A stretch of 64,000 nucleotides of DNA from Emydura subglobosa (GCA_007922225.1 ML679961.1:2896960-2960959), one strand, 5' to 3'. Shown: positions 1 through 12,308, counted from the first letter of the stretch. Program-made: numbers and translations. Notes: generated from the sequence alone by a model not told the origin.

Positions 1-687
1 GCTATGTCCTCTAGAGCGTGAGCAAAACATATTTCTCAAGCTACCTCTTTGCACCCACCAATTAGGTAGGTAGCTATCCAGGGGCTATCTACTGCAAAAT
101 CAGAGACCTTTTGAAACCTGACTCATAGCCAGGCCCATAATACTGAGTTCTGAATCGTGTTGAAAATTTCTTACCTTACACAATGATTAGATCCCATGAA
201 GATACTTCCTAACGACTGCAGAAAAGGTATATTTCCATACACTAACGCACTCCCTGGAAGGAATGGGTGGGTAATCAGAGAGAACGCGCAGCAAAGAACA
301 TCGTGCTAAACATTTTTTTACACACAACAAAATGAAATGATCATTGACTGCATGACTGCAGGCATAAGTGAGCAGAAAAACATGGCCGGAAATCTGTATG
401 CATTTCAGAAAGAAGCCACACAAGGTAAATGTGAACTATATAAAATGAAATTTGTCATCATTTATGTTATTAAACTGACAGCCCAAGAGACTGAAATCCT
501 CTCTACCTGCAAAGAGAAGATACAGACACTGGTACAACAGGGGAATTGGCAGGAATATCTTCACTATCCTCTCCCCAGAAATGTGACTTAATCCTGTTCA
601 GAATGGGACACCCTTTTTAAGGGATGGCAGTATCTTTCACATGCCAACTGAATTAGGGCCTGGGCCTGCTACATTATATATAGATGC
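1..687. other. Non-coding sequence, nothing recognised
   Basis: The open frames here are under 90 codons, overlap on opposite strands and resemble no family I know. I see no repeat ends, promoter or exon-like structure. Confidence 0.5.
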
Positions 688-1715
688 TACATGGAGATGG
701 TCAAATTGTTAATAATAATGCAAAAAAAGAAAGCAGAAGTGTTCGAAAGATATTTGTTTTGTATTTGGAAAGAAGAAGACCGATGTACATGCATTCCATG
801 AGTATAATGAACTACTTTCCAGTCCATTAGGAACCAAGGAGGATGTTAAACAGTGTCTTCTAAGGATAAATATTTTAAAATCAGCAGGCCCAGATAACTC
901 CTGCCCAAGAATCCTAAAATTGTCATCTGCGGAGATTTCTGGCCCTCTGATATTAATTTGCAATACACCTTAGTATAATGGGGCAATTCTAGATGACTGG
1001 AAGAGGCTAAGGTTATGCCAGTTTTCAAAAAGGGCAGGCAGAATGACCCAGCTGACTATTGGCCAGTTAGCCTGACAGCAATCCCAGAAAAAATGGAAAA
1101 GCTGATAGGGGATTCAATTGATAAAGAAATCAAAGGATAGGGAAAAAATTAATGCCAGTCAACACAGTTTTATGGAAGATAGGTCTTGTCAAACAAACCT
1201 GATTTCATTCTTTGATGAGATTACAAGTTTGGTTGATACAGATTCCTGCACAGAGGTAATCAACTTTGACTTAGTACCACACAAAATCTTGATTTTAAAA
1301 ATGTTTATACAATGTCAGTAGAACACGTCACATCAATTCAGAACTGGCTCAGTGACAGACCTAAAAATGTCAGTGGGGAACCATCATCAAACAGGGGTGT
1401 TTCTCATGGGGCTCCACAAGAATCAATACTAGGCCTGACATTAAAAATTTTCATCAATGATCTCAAATGAAATATGAAACCTCCTTCTGGTAAAATTTGC
1501 AGATGACAAAAAGATTGGCAGAGTGGTAATTAATAATGAGGCCAAGGATCTTGATCACTGGATAAGCTGGCCCCATTCAAACAAAATGTGTTTTAATGCA
1601 GTCAAATGCAAGACCCTACATCTAGGAACAGGGAATTCAGGCTATCCCGACTGAATGGCGCACCATATCTGGGAAGTAACAACTCTGGAAAGGATTTAGG
1701 GCTCCCACAGATAGT
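688..1715 (+). mobile_element. Degenerate CR1 LINE fragment, ORF2 reverse-transcriptase region
   Basis: Broken frames read as the CR1 ORF2 polyprotein in the correct order. First comes the linker before the reverse transcriptase (KAEVFERYF-like). Then the start of the RT domain (KSAGPDN), a VMPVFKKGR block, and a region matching the usual QHGFTKGRSCQTNL (here QHSFMEDRSCQTNL). Last is a FADDKKIG-like trace of the catalytic motif near 1498-1520. Frameshifts, stops and small deletions interrupt it throughout, and no 3' tail is present. It is an old, dead copy of the deeper CR1 subfamily also seen at 57.7 kb. Confidence 0.8.
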
Positions 1716-2139
1716 TTAGGGACTGCTACACTGGGATGGAGGGGGGGAAATGGGGCCCAGCCAGGACCACCCTCTCCCCAGAACTGTGTAGGGGTGACCT
1801 TCCAATTATGGGGGCACTAGTACCCAGATGGCACCTCCCTCCCATCCCATGTGACTTTGGTGTAAAAACTGCCGCAAGGAGCCAGCCAGAGATTTCAACC
1901 GGTTGGCTCAGAAGCAAGGACCTCCAGCCATTCAGAGAACTGTTTACCGTTTGACCCAACTTTCTCTGCTCTGTGTTGCTCGGTTTTCCCTAGCTCCTCC
2001 TGCACACTCTCTTCACCTCAGCCTCATTTCACAGCTGTTCCTCTTACCCTCTCTGCTGTTCCCTGCCCTGTCCCCTTCCTTCTCCTTTTTCTCACCGTCT
2101 ACCTGAGCCGGCCCACCATCACCACCAGAAAATACTGTA
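1716..2139. other. Unassigned spacer with a C/T-rich tract
   Basis: Between two CR1 pieces of opposite orientation. About 1990-2100 is strongly pyrimidine-rich on the + strand. Overlapping short frames on both strands show no family resemblance. Confidence 0.45.
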
Positions 2140-3012
2140 GAGTCACAGAAATGTAGGCCTAGATTTAGTCATCTAATCCAGTCACATGCACTGAGGAAGG
2201 ACTAAGTGTTATCTAGAGTCTGGAGCATCCCTGAGAGACCGTTCTCTAACCAGTTCTTAAAACCTCCAGAGATGGAGATTTCACAGCCTCCCTGGGTAAC
2301 TTGTTCCAGCGCTTAACTACCCTGAATGTTAGGAATTTTTTCCTAATGTCTAACTTAAATCTCTCTTGTTTCAATTTAAAGCCAATACTTCTTGTCCCAT
2401 CCTCAGTGGATAGGGAGAACAATTTATCACCCTCCTCTTTATAAACAGTCTTTTACGCCTTTTATTTCATATTTTCTAGACCTTTAATCATTTTGTTGCT
2501 CTTCTCTGGATTGTCTCCAATTTGTCCACGTCTTTCCTGAACTGTGATGCCCAGAATGGGACACAGTTCTCTAGTTAAGATCAGTGCCAAAACAGAACGG
2601 AAGAATTAATTCTTGTGTCTTCTTTAGAATACTACAGCTAACACATCCCAGCATGATCTTTGCTTTTTTGCTACAGTATTACATTTTTGGCTCTTATTTA
2701 ATTTGTGATCCGCTACACACCCCAGAGCCTTTTCTACTATACTTGATCCTAGGCAGTCATTTCACAGTTTGTATTTGTGAAATTCATCATCCCTTCTAAG
2801 TGCAGAACTTTGCATTTGTTCTTATTGAATTTCATATGATTTTTCCCATTTGTCAAGATAATTTTGAATTCTAATCCTTTCCTTACCCAGCTTGGTATCA
2901 TCCACAAACTTTATAAATATACTCTCTAGGACATCATCCATATCATTTATGAAGATATTGAACACAATCAGACCTAGGCCTTATCCTGGCTGGACTCCAC
3001 AGTTTTCCAACC
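2140..3012 (-). mobile_element. CR1 LINE fragment, RT C-terminus to 3' end
   Basis: Read on the minus strand, it runs from the catalytic region (KFVDDTKLG-like, around 2893-2917) through the C-terminal part of ORF2 to the CR1 3' end at about 2140. On the + strand it shows the familiar antisense blocks, such as the GATGCCCAGAATGGGACAC area near 2547 and the CCTGGGTAACTTGTTCCAG block near 2290. Many indels destroy the frame. It is an old copy lying tail-to-tail with the CR1 upstream. Confidence 0.8.
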
Positions 3013-3036
3013 AGTTGTTCACCCACCTCATAAACT

Positions 3037-3120
3037 CATAGACTTCAAGGTCAGAAGGGACCAATATGATCATCTAGTCTGACCTCCTGCACAATGCAGG
3101 CCACAGAACCTTACCTACCC
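3037..3120 (-). mobile_element. CR1 3'-tail fragment (GTCAGACTAGATGATC type)
   Basis: The + strand shows the complement of the GTCAGACTAGATGATC-type CR1 terminus: the AAGGTCAGAAGGGACC block, then GATCATCTAGTCTGACC, then the CCTGCACAATGCAGGCC stretch. Only about 85 bp remain. The same 3' end occurs on the + strand at 61.2-61.3 kb, which supports the orientation. Confidence 0.75.
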
Positions 3121-3234
3121 TTTCTACCTTAAAGTAGGTTCATCTAAGGTAAATCTCCCTACTTACTATCATGTCATTTGCTGCCATCACATAGTTCACT
3201 CTGCTGGTGTGTTAAACTCACCACCCTGCCATGA

Positions 3235-3710
3235 GGTGCTCTCCCCTGGAGGAGGCCAAAATTGGGTAAGAGTTGCTGGGACTGTCGTCCACCACTTACC
3301 CCGAGGAGACTGAGGACCCGCAGACTACAGGACTCCACCAATGGACTCTGGTAGGAAGTAGCCCAGGGGAACCAGCCATTAGTCAGGCTGTGCTATCGCC
3401 ATACGAGTCAATGTGTTTTGGCAGGATCCCCACCAACCCAGTGGCAGGATCCCCCACCACTGTCAGGGCCCTGGGTTGGGACCCGATGGAGTAGGGTGGG
3501 CCTGGGTGCCCCGACCTCCCTGCTGCCAACGCCAACTTTGAAGTGGTGGCCTGCTCACCCTAGGCCAGAAGGTCTGTGTCTTGTTTGTGGCTTGCCCCAG
3601 CCAGACGACTGCAGGCCTGCTGACGATATTTGCTCTCTGCCCTAACCAGGGGGCTAGGCTATAGACTGGTCCTTACTCTGTCCCACCCAGAGGGCCAGAG
3701 CTATAGACGG
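3235..3710 (+). mobile_element. Gypsy-like LTR retrotransposon fragment, copy 1
   Basis: Member of a GC-rich dispersed family found three times in the window. It shares long similarity with 9180-9715 (+), including GGTAGGAAGTAGCCCAG and GGAGTAGGGTGGGCCTGGGT, and with the inverted copy near 6020-6625. I recognise the sequence type as the untranslated internal part of turtle Gypsy-like elements, but no gag or pol frame is preserved, so the class is inferred. It abuts a CR1 3' piece at 3716. Confidence 0.5.
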
Positions 3711-3715
3711 TAGAC

Positions 3716-4291
3716 CACTCTGTACATAGCACTGGTCAGACTGGTACTAGAATGTGGCATCCAGTTTCAGTGTCCACGTTTTAAAGAAGATATTGAAAAA
3801 CTGGAGAGGGTGAAGAAAAGAGCCACAAAAACAATTCAAGAGCTGGAGAGAATGCCTTGCAATGAGGGTCTTCAACAGCTCCATCTGTTTGGTTTATCAA
3901 AAAGAAGGTTGAGAGGTGGCTTGATTACTGTATACAAGTACCACGGTGGGGAGCAAGTACTGGGTACAAAGGACTCCTTAATCTCACTGAGAAAGGCAGA
4001 ACAAGAACCAGCAGTGAGAGGTTGAAGCCAGATACATTCAAATTAGCCATAATTTTTAACAGCAAGAGTCATTGATCATTGGAACAGATTCCCAAGGGAA
4101 GTGGTGGATTTTAGTCCTGATGTCTTCAGATGAAGACAGGGCGCTTTTGGGAAGACATGCTCTAGCCAGCAAAAGTTATTTGGCTCAATGCAGATGCAAG
4201 CGTGTGAAATGTGCTGGCCTGTGATATGCTGGAGGTCAGACTAAATGATCTATTGGTCCTTCTGGCCTTAAACGCTATGAATCTGTACCCA
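3716..4291 (+). mobile_element. CR1 LINE 3' end, ORF2 C-terminus plus 3' UTR
   Basis: Begins in the C-terminal RT segment (broken equivalents of HPVSVSTF, then KLERVKKRATKTIQELERM and LSKRRLRGGLITVYKY) and continues through the LIIGTDSQGKWWI-like end into the 3' UTR. It finishes at TTGGTCCTTCTGGCC and CTATGAATCTG. It is 5'-truncated, as most CR1 insertions are, and frameshifted. Confidence 0.85.
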
Positions 4292-4317
4292 CACACACGA
4301 ATACATATTGACAGGAT

Positions 4318-4630
4318 TAGACATTTGCCTTTAAAAATCTGGGGCTATCTAGGCATTGCTGTGCTCAGCGTCACAAGGCCCAACTGGGTCTCGCTCAACC
4401 TCCCGACCGAACCACGCTGGAAAGGCTGAGGTCTGTCACGTGCAACTGCTGAATGAATGCTTGACTGAAAATCTACACCACCCGCAAGAAGAAGGCCTAA
4501 CTGATTTAGGAGCCTACATCTCATTTTCAAAAGGGATTTAGGCACTTAGGAGTCAATGAGATTTAAGCTTCTCAATCAGGCATTGCAATGCTGAGCCCAG
4601 TAAAGCCTAAATACCTTTACAAATTGGGCC
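4318..4630. repeat. Palindromic MITE-like repeat
   Basis: The segment 4525-4626 has inverted ends: ATTTTCAAAAGGGATTTAGGC at the left is mirrored by GCCTAAATACCTTTACAAATTG at the right. A related half-unit, GCCTTTAAAAATCTGGGG, lies at 4327. Members of the same family, built from runs such as CTTAGG and CCTAAATC, occur at 14.3, 26.8 and 36.3 kb. It has no coding capacity. Its autonomous partner is unknown. Confidence 0.6.
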
Positions 4631-6019
4631 GTCATCCTTGCTGTGAAACCAGCGTGACTTTGTTCTAATAGTGGGTGTGTCCAAGAGCCTGATATGCAAG
4701 GCATCTGGGAATTCTGTTTGCATGTGCGTTATTTGCAATTGTTTGTATTTTGAAAGTCTCCTTTTTGCTGTATTTTGTGCATCCAAAGCTGCTTACAGTG
4801 TATAACTTCATGCCTAATTTTGTTTTCTTAGCTATCTTGATACAGTAGTAAACATCATTTTAAAAGTCTTTTGGGGGATTCCTGGTATATGTCCAACTAG
4901 CAATGACAGCTAATATAATGCACTCTTGATGGCTGTACTGTATATTTTACCATGCTGCATTGTTCTGCACTTTACAGAATAATGCCATTGATCTGACTGT
5001 ATATGCTATTGTCTATATCGTCTCATTTCTCGTATGAACATTGTTTAGTTTAAAGATACAGCAATTTATGTGATAATCACGTATATAATGATTCCTTGCA
5101 CCACCACCGTTTGAGTCAATAACATACAGGGTGGAAAATTCCTCCTTAGCAGCGGAAACACAGCAGCAGCTACAGCGGTGGCGAAGAGACATCGGTGTAA
5201 ACGAGGCTCTACTTTTTTATTTTAAAAAGTTCTAAACACCCGGCACAGACCCGGGACTGAGACAGAAAAGGGGAAGTGAAGGAAAAGGTGCAATTGAGCA
5301 AGAACCAAAGCAGAAAAATAAGAAACTAAAAGGAATCAAAAGAGTGTTTTGAAGTGTTTGCCCACGTCTAATCTCTCACTTGCATTTGAGCTGCTGGAAC
5401 CTGTTGTGCATTCCTTCCCCACGCTCATCTGGGATGTGCTCGCTTTAGGGTTGGCTTAATTTAAAACCCCCACCGGTCTGGGGTTACAACAGGGGAGCTA
5501 GGCCTGCTTGCATTCTGACTGCTTGTTAATCTCACAGAAGCCTCTTTCACAGCTGACAATGACACTTTCTAAAGGCAGAGGGATCCTTTGTCTTCCTGGC
5601 TGTTTGCATCCTCCAGTGTTTGCACCCCTTTATGGGTAATAACCTCACGGTGACCCATACATACAAACGGGCATTTTCACTGGCCTCGCTTTGCCTGCTC
5701 TTTATGCACTGTGCCGCGTTGTGTGCAGCCGCTGCTGCCCATATTCAGACTTGCCCATTCAAAGTACTTTCTGAATATTTCTCAATAGACAGATGTCCAT
5801 AGTCATGCCCTTCCACTCAGCTAGGGCCCCATAGGATTCTCAGTGCCTGGGGTAGACAGAAGTGAATTTCCTTTCAGAATAATCATGACCAGCCATTTCA
5901 TTACATCCTTCCTGGTGCACAGGATGGAAACTAGTCTCTTCCTTTCCCCTCTGTCATTTCCATGTGCTCTGTGGCGTTGAGGTGGACTGTTCTGCCCTGC
6001 TGCTAAGAGTTCTTCTCCA
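4631..6019. other. Unique non-coding sequence
   Basis: AT-rich to about 5100, then mixed composition. Short frames only. I recognise neither a transposon nor a gene. Confidence 0.5.
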
Positions 6020-6625
6020 GGTTTCTCTTGGGTGCCCTCTGTGGCAAACGGCCAACTTCGTCCTAGTGGGTCTCATGCTTTTACCTCTCGTAGTGGGCCA
6101 GGGCACCACCAGTTACCCCGTCTCCCCAGAGGGAGGTAGGGGGGATGGTCCCTCCAGCCTGGCTCCATAGGAAGAGGAGGGAGGGAGGGACCCACGCCTG
6201 CCCACCCACTCCTCCAGGTCCCAGCCCAGGGGCCCCACGAATAACAACTAGGTGCTGCTGGTGCCGTATTCACGGCTGCAATATTTTCCCCTGGATTAAT
6301 TCCCCCCCTCTTGTCCTTTCAGCTCCTGGGCCAGGCTTCCTGACTCGGGCCCCTGTGCCTGAGGAGTAACTCAGTCCTGTTTGAGCAAGCTTTCCCCCTC
6401 CTGGGCCCGGTGCCTTCCTCCAAACTCCTCCTCACAACGCTACACTCCTCCTGCTTCACCTCCAGCTCATGCCCCGTCTGTCTGGAGCAGGGGGTTTTTA
6501 TCAGGCACCTGGCTGGGCCTGACCTGGCCTCAGATGCTCCTAATTGCCCTCTAGTAACTCTGGCTAGTCTGCTGGGAACAGAACCCTGAGCATTCTGTCA
6601 CTCTCCTACTGCCCTCTGGAAGGGA
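6020..6625 (-). mobile_element. Gypsy-like LTR retrotransposon fragment, inverted copy
   Basis: The reverse complement carries the same diagnostic block as the copies at 3.4 and 9.4 kb: GGGCTGGGACCTGGAGGAGT, the complement of the run near 6197-6237. Upstream in that orientation is a TATA-like CTGATAAAAACC near 6497-6508, followed by about 250 bp of GC-rich leader. This suggests the end of an LTR joined to the untranslated leader. The opposite orientation to its sisters argues for independent insertion over tandem duplication. Confidence 0.5.
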
Positions 6626-7018
6626 AGGGAAGACAGAAAAATGAGTCATTTAATTGGCCGGTAATTCCCATCCGATATACCAGGGAATGAGTGTTTGGAG
6701 AGCATTACAACAACACGAGCCGTGTCTGTTTAAATTCAGGACCTGTCTTCATAGCAGAGTTAGTTCCAGCTGGGTTTGTCCCTACCCCTCTTTCTGTCCA
6801 CTCTGAAAAACCTCTTATGAGGGTGTGTGGAATATTATATTTATATTACTGATCCCGATATTACAGAATTGCAATAAATATTGCGTAGGATATGCCAGGC
6901 AAGGTGCCAATGGCAAAGTAATGATTTGCTAAAACGGACAAGCACGTTTATATGGATATATCAGTTTTACATTCTGAGTTCTAAAGATGTCTGCTGTGTT
7001 TATATTGCACACTCCTGC
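6626..7018. other. Unique AT-rich spacer
   Basis: Contains short AT-rich stretches such as TATTATATTTATATTAC near 6831. I see no repeat ends or genes. Confidence 0.45.
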
Positions 7019-7914
7019 TGCGTTTCTGGGTGACACCCCCCAGACAGGACGGCAGCAGCACTACGCTGGCTTAATGGCCCATCAAGGGAATTCAGTGTAC
7101 AATGAATGCAGTGAAAGAACCCAGGGGCTGCACTTCACAAGTCACCAGGACATGTAGGAACATGCCTATGGACGGGGGCTCTGAGGCTTTTTCATGCCAT
7201 GAGCTGTCGGGCTATGCTTGGGACAAAGGAAGTACAACAAGCCTCATGACAGAAACTATAAAAGGCGGCAACTGCACCATCTCCATCTTGTCCATCTTCA
7301 TTCCTGCTTCCTACCTCTGGATCGACTCATCTACAACTGAAGCTGTGGAACAAAGGACTGAGACCCATTCACATACTGGATGTGCACCAGAGGAACCGTA
7401 CAAGTCTGAAAACTCCACAGTTCTGCTGAGAACCTGATCTATATGGACTTGGAAGACATTCGTATGTATCTGATTGCTTTAATCGTTTAACATCTCTCAG
7501 CTTGTTTGGTTCTTTCCTTTTATAATAAACCTTTAGTTTTAGTTACTAAAGGACTGGCTGGCAGCGTGGTATTTGGGTAAGACCCAAACTCATATTGATC
7601 TGGTGCTGTGGCTGACCCTTTGGGGATTGGGAAAACCTTTTTGGTAAAGGGAATAGAGTTTTAATAACCTATCTCTTTACTGGACCTAGTTGCTAATTGG
7701 GAGTCAGAGACTGACATGCAAGAGAGAGGGATGTGTAACTTCTTGTTTTAGCTTCCTGATAACCAGTGTGGGGGAATCAGAGCATTGTTTCTGACTGGTG
7801 GGTGAATTTAACTGCAATGTTAGTCACCAATTTGGGGGAATCTTCTCTCCATCTTTCAGCCTGCCCTGACCTTGGCATTTTCAAGTGGGCTCCCCTAGGC
7901 CTGGACAGGTCACA
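7019..7914 (+). mobile_element. Solo LTR, copy 1 of a two-copy family
   Basis: About 896 bp, alignable along its whole length with 44277-45124. It starts around TGCGTTTCTGGG and ends at GGTCACA, giving TG...CA-type ends. Internally it has an LTR layout: a TATA box, then about 265 bp to the polyadenylation signal AATAAA (7524-7529), then a long R/U5-like stretch containing GTTACTAAAGGACTGGCTGG. I see no internal retroviral sequence on either side and no clear target duplication. The class (ERV or Gypsy) is unresolved. Confidence 0.7.
7257..7265 (+). promoter_or_regulatory. LTR TATA box (copy 1)
   Basis: TATAAAAGG lies where the U3 promoter of the solo LTR is expected, upstream of its AATAAA. 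The corresponding position of the sister LTR also has a TATA-like box. Confidence 0.6.
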
Positions 7915-8850
7915 CTTCTAACTCAGACTTGCCAATGCTTTAAATCCAGGTTAGCAGGCACAGTGGAGTATATCAACTTGCTTTAGCCCAAGTTGGCAAC
8001 CTGTCAATTTTGCAGTGAAAAAAACAGGCTAATCAAGCCTGGGTGCTCTTAATCCTCCAAAACTATCCCACAATTTCACTTGGGCTGTACTTTGTCTATC
8101 TCCTCCCTTCCTCTGCAATGGAAGTCAGCTGCACTGGCTCAGTGTTTTAACCCCACATCTGCCTGCTCCATATCTGCTGTATTTACTGAGCATTTGAACC
8201 AAGATGCTATGGAAGGAATGCACCTCTCCTGCGCCAGTCGGCCAGATGCTTACACCAGGCATCTGATGAAGCTGTGATGTGAGAGCCGTAAAACCCGTAC
8301 ATTGGGGGAAATGACCCAAGCGACATGTTATGTTTAGTGGACAGGAAAGACATGGAGTGACAGAGATGTCAGCCAGGTGCACTATAAATTACTTTGGGGT
8401 TTGCAGACAGAAAATCCCTAACGACGTTCTCATTAGAGCTTCCTGTTGCCAAATACCATGCACTTTCACCTCCAGAATGGTCTGCATTACGAATGAGTAA
8501 CTCCACTTAGGAGTTATTTACACACAGCATTGTTCTCCTGTCACTGACAGATAGAGGCTCCATGATAGATGAGAGAGAGAGAAAACACTCAGTGAATGAA
8601 TCCCCATAGTGGTCCAATTTAATGCACCACTAAGAACCAGAAACTCACCCCAGCACACGGGCTAGATCACTCCCAGTTGACTGCAGTTACACCAAGCTAG
8701 GCTAACCTGGGCTACCTCTTCAGTGGAGACATACCCTCATTAGCACGACAAGTAGCATGTTGGTTTCAGGTTAGCACCTCCCGTCATGACAGCTGATAAG
8801 TGAACGGTGGGAGGGAAGAGCAGAGAGGCCTGGGAGCGCGGAGGTGACAA
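7915..8850. other. Unique non-coding sequence
   Basis: No family recognised. A short GA-rich run (GAGAGAGAGAG) lies near 8570. Confidence 0.45.
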
Positions 8851-9720
8851 GCACTGTGTGCGTACACCTGCAAAAAGGACTTTTACATGGTAAACAGGGA
8901 ACAGGAAAAACAGCAAATGAAACAGTTTCCTCTAAAGCAGCCAAGAACAAAATCCCAGAATGGATTCAGGACTGTAGTGAGGCAGAACGGCCTCCCCCCG
9001 AACTCGACAGTGAGGGACCACTGCACTCACCCTGGGGGGTAGAACCAAATCCTCCCTACCCCATCACCGGAAGTCCCAGGACAGGACAGAAAATACAAGA
9101 GGAGAGTTCTGGAGCTCATCTGGGGCTGGGCCCCTGGAGGGAGCAGACATCTCTTCCAGGGAACAGAGTCCTCCGCAGGACCCCCGCCTAGCCCCCGAGA
9201 GGAGCAGTGCCCTGCTGCCGGAGGAGAACAGAGATTCTCGGAGGAGGGACTGAAGTAGCGACTGCCTCACTGTGAGGCAATGAGACAGAGGCGCCGTTCA
9301 ATGGGGCACCAGCGACTACCTGGGGTAGGAAGTAGCCCAGCGGAAAGGGACTTTGATCGGGTTGTGCTGCGAGAAGCGAGGCAGCGTGGTTCAGTGGTTT
9401 TCCCACTGACCCGGTGGCAGGACGACCCACCACTGACAGGACTCTGGGCTGGGATCCGGTGGAGTAGGGTGGGCCTGGGTCCCCCTACCAATCCCTGCTG
9501 CCATCTCATACCTGGGGTGGCTGCAAACTCATTCTAGGCCAAGAGTCTGTACCTGTATAGACTGTTAACTGCTGCCTGCCCCAGCCAGGAGGCTGTGGGC
9601 TAAAGTCTCTGCTCGGCCTGCCCAAAAAGGGCCAGAGCGTCCGCCATCACCAGCTGATTACTGCCATCTCCTCGTCAGACAGGACATCTGGGCGGTGCCC
9701 TGGTGATCAGTGTCACAGGG
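8851..9720 (+). mobile_element. Gypsy-like LTR retrotransposon fragment, copy 2
   Basis: The strongest similarity to copy 1 spans 9320-9640. It shares GGTAGGAAGTAGCCCAG, the CCACCACTGACAGGACTC block and GGAGTAGGGTGGGCCTGGGT, then a pattern of CCCAGCCAGGAGGC-like short motifs. The upstream part, 8960-9300, has the same purine-rich, GC-rich style and may be the rest of the leader. It ends around TCAGTGTCACAG. Overlapping short frames on both strands look like composition effects. Confidence 0.45.
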
Positions 9721-10714
9721 AGCACAGCAAAGAGGCATGAAAGGTGTAACTGAAACCTCCCGGAGGACAGCACAAGAGACCTGACGCCAGCGCAGCCTCT
9801 GACAGGCTGTCGTCTGCCAAAGGGGACCGGGTGACTGGCTGACGCAGTCCGTAGAAGTGCAGGACGTTGTTGCTCTTCCTTTTTCAACACCCAGGGGCTT
9901 CTCTGGGCACGCTCGGGCAGTGTTTCAGACGAGGCGTGTTCTGTGCACGCTTGTTTTAATCAGACCTTCTCTCTATTTCAAAGAGATCCCGTTTCATTAC
10001 AGGTCTTGTGAGCTGAGGCTAGTGGAGAGTTTGAGGGGGTCTTGGAGGGCAAGAGGTAATAAAGGAAGAGGCACAGCCCACCTGGGATTCCTACGGCATG
10101 GAGCGCAGACCGAGGGCTCCTCTCTTATGAGGGGCGAGGTGTTATTATTATTTCACTGTGGCATGCAGTACTGCTCCGATAACGAGCGAGCGTTACATGT
10201 GCTGGCTTGTTCGGCAAATCTATCCTATCCCGTCATGCCAAGGCCATGTCACACCCTGCTGGCCTGCTAGGAAAAGGCATCAATGGTTCCACCATAGTCC
10301 AATCCAAGGCTAACGAGCTTGCACTGCTTAGACTGGCGATCAGTTTTTTCTCCCAAATACAGTTGGTTCATGGAATCTTAGTTCTGTAATAGTCGGTGGA
10401 ACCATTCTGGGTTTCCCCAAGCCGGGGTACCCTCAGCTACCACCCCTGGAACATGCCTCTACTCCAAGTTTAAAAGGCGATGTCCCTCTGCTACAAGTGC
10501 TGCACACAAATTGACAAAATTATGGACTGATAAAAACAATTCACTTGTACCAAAGTGCAAATGTATCAGACGTGTGTGTTAGCAGTATTACTCTGTGGTC
10601 TGGAAGCATCTGCATGAAATGACACAGTCATCAGTAGGCTGTAGAGATTCTTTGAATGATGGCAGATGTAAAATGCAGTGTTTTCAGTAAATGGAAAAGT
10701 AAGAAGGAGAGTTT
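9721..10714. other. Unique non-coding sequence
   Basis: A 137-codon frame at 9857-10270 has no recognisable domain and no supporting exon signals. The right end becomes AT-rich with TTTATATTTATATT runs. Confidence 0.45.
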
Positions 10715-10890
10715 ATTTATATTTATATTTATAATCATAAGATATTTATATCATCATAGTGCCTAGGAACCAGGCAAGGACCAGGAACTCATTGTGCCAG
10801 GCACTGTACAGACACAAACAAAGAGACAATCCCTGCCCCAAAGAGCTCACAATCCAAGCATAAGACAAGAGACAAATGGATACCAACAGA
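10715..10890 (-). repeat. MIR/L2-type 3' tail (SINE or LINE end)
   Basis: The complement reads GGGGCAGGGATTGTCTCTTTG followed by CTGTACAGTGCCTGGCACAA. This is the tail block seen in sense orientation at 57.4 kb (attached to a tRNA-like SINE head), 41.8 kb and 12.4 kb. The AT-rich run at the left is its terminal tail. Confidence 0.65.
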
Positions 10891-11217
10891 TGGAAGAAGA
10901 GAGAGAATGGGAAGGGGAGCCGAGAGGGGTTAAAAGTAGCAGGAATGGGAGAGGAAAACCCTGGACAGAGGAGTAAGCCAGATGCTATGATGCAGAAAAG
11001 GGGGGTGGAGAGAACCAGGGATGAGTGGCAGATGGACAAGGTTATAAAGAAGATTGAAAAGTGCTGTGAAGGTAACGGTTCTAGAATCTCCACCACTGAG
11101 AGTTGGACAGCACTGTCCCACCCTGCCTTCTCCCTTCCCTGGCATCGACCAGCCTCCGCCACTGGAAAGATGTTTGCAGTGTCCTCCGGTTGCAGTTGGA
11201 ATTAGACACTTAACTAC
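10891..11217. other. Unassigned spacer
   Basis: Purine-rich to about 11050, then ordinary sequence up to the 5' end of a CR1 fragment. Frames on both strands overlap and are not credible genes. Confidence 0.4.
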
Positions 11218-12308
11218 TTTTAGGATCTGGACCTTGAAAGATTCATAAATGATCTGGAAAAAGGGGTAAACAAGGAGGTGGCATAATTTGCAGAAGATTC
11301 AAAATTACTCAAGACAGTTAAGTCCAAAGCAGAGTGTGAAGAATCACAAAAGAATCTCACAAAACTGGGTGAACGGGCAACAAAAAGGCAGATGAACTTC
11401 ACTGTTGCTAAATGCAAAGTAATACACATTGGAAAACATAATCCCAACTATACATATAAAATGATGGGGTCAAAATTAGCTGTTACCACTCATGAAAGAG
11501 ATCTTGGAGTCATTGTGGATGGTTCTCTGAAAACATCCACTCAACGTGCAGCGGCAGTCAAAAAACCTAACAGAAAGTTAGAAACCATTAGAAAAGGGAT
11601 AGATAATAAAACAGAAAGTGTCATAATGCCACTATATAAATCCATGGTACACCCACATCTTGAATACTGCGTGCCGATCTGATCGCCCCATCTCAAAAAA
11701 GATATATTAGAATTGGAATGTACATAGGACAACTAAAATGATTGGTATATGGAACAGCTTTCATATGAGGAGACATTAAAGACACTGGGATTGTTCAGTT
11801 TGGAGAAGACACAACTAGGGGGGGAATATGACAGAGGTCTATACAATCATGAATGGGATGGAGAAAGTGAATAAGAAAGTGTTATTTACTCCTTCACATA
11901 ATACAAGAATCAGGGGGTACACAATAAACTTAAGAGGGAGCAGACTTAAAACAAACAAAAGGAAGTATTTCTTCATCCAAGACACAATAAACTTGTGGAA
12001 CCCGTTGTGAAGGGATATAGTGAAGGCTAAAAGCATAACTGGGTTCAAAAAAGAATTAGATAAATTTATGGACGATAGCTCCATCAATGGCTATTAGCCA
12101 AGATGGTCAGGGACACACACCCATGTTCTGGGTGTCCCTAAACCTCTGACTGCCAGAAGCTGGAACTGGATGACAGGGGTTGGATCCCTCAATAACTTGC
12201 CTGTTCTGTTCATTCCCTCTGAAGCACTTGGCACTGGTCACTGTTGGAAGACAGAATAACGGGCTACATGGACCATTGGGCTCACCCAGTATGGCCGTTC
12301 TTCTGACT
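11218..12308 (+). mobile_element. CR1 LINE 3' half (CAGTATGGCCGTTCTT type)
   Basis: Begins just before the catalytic motif of the RT domain (FINDLEKGVNKEVA then FAEDSKLL; the usual FADDTKLL has lost one aspartate). It continues through an almost open frame (11392-11682) with DLGVIVDGSLKTS and HPHLEYC. The tail ends in the CAGTATGGCCGTTCTTCTGAC terminus. Stops near 11290 and 11682 inactivate it. It is a moderately old, 5'-truncated copy. Confidence 0.9.
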
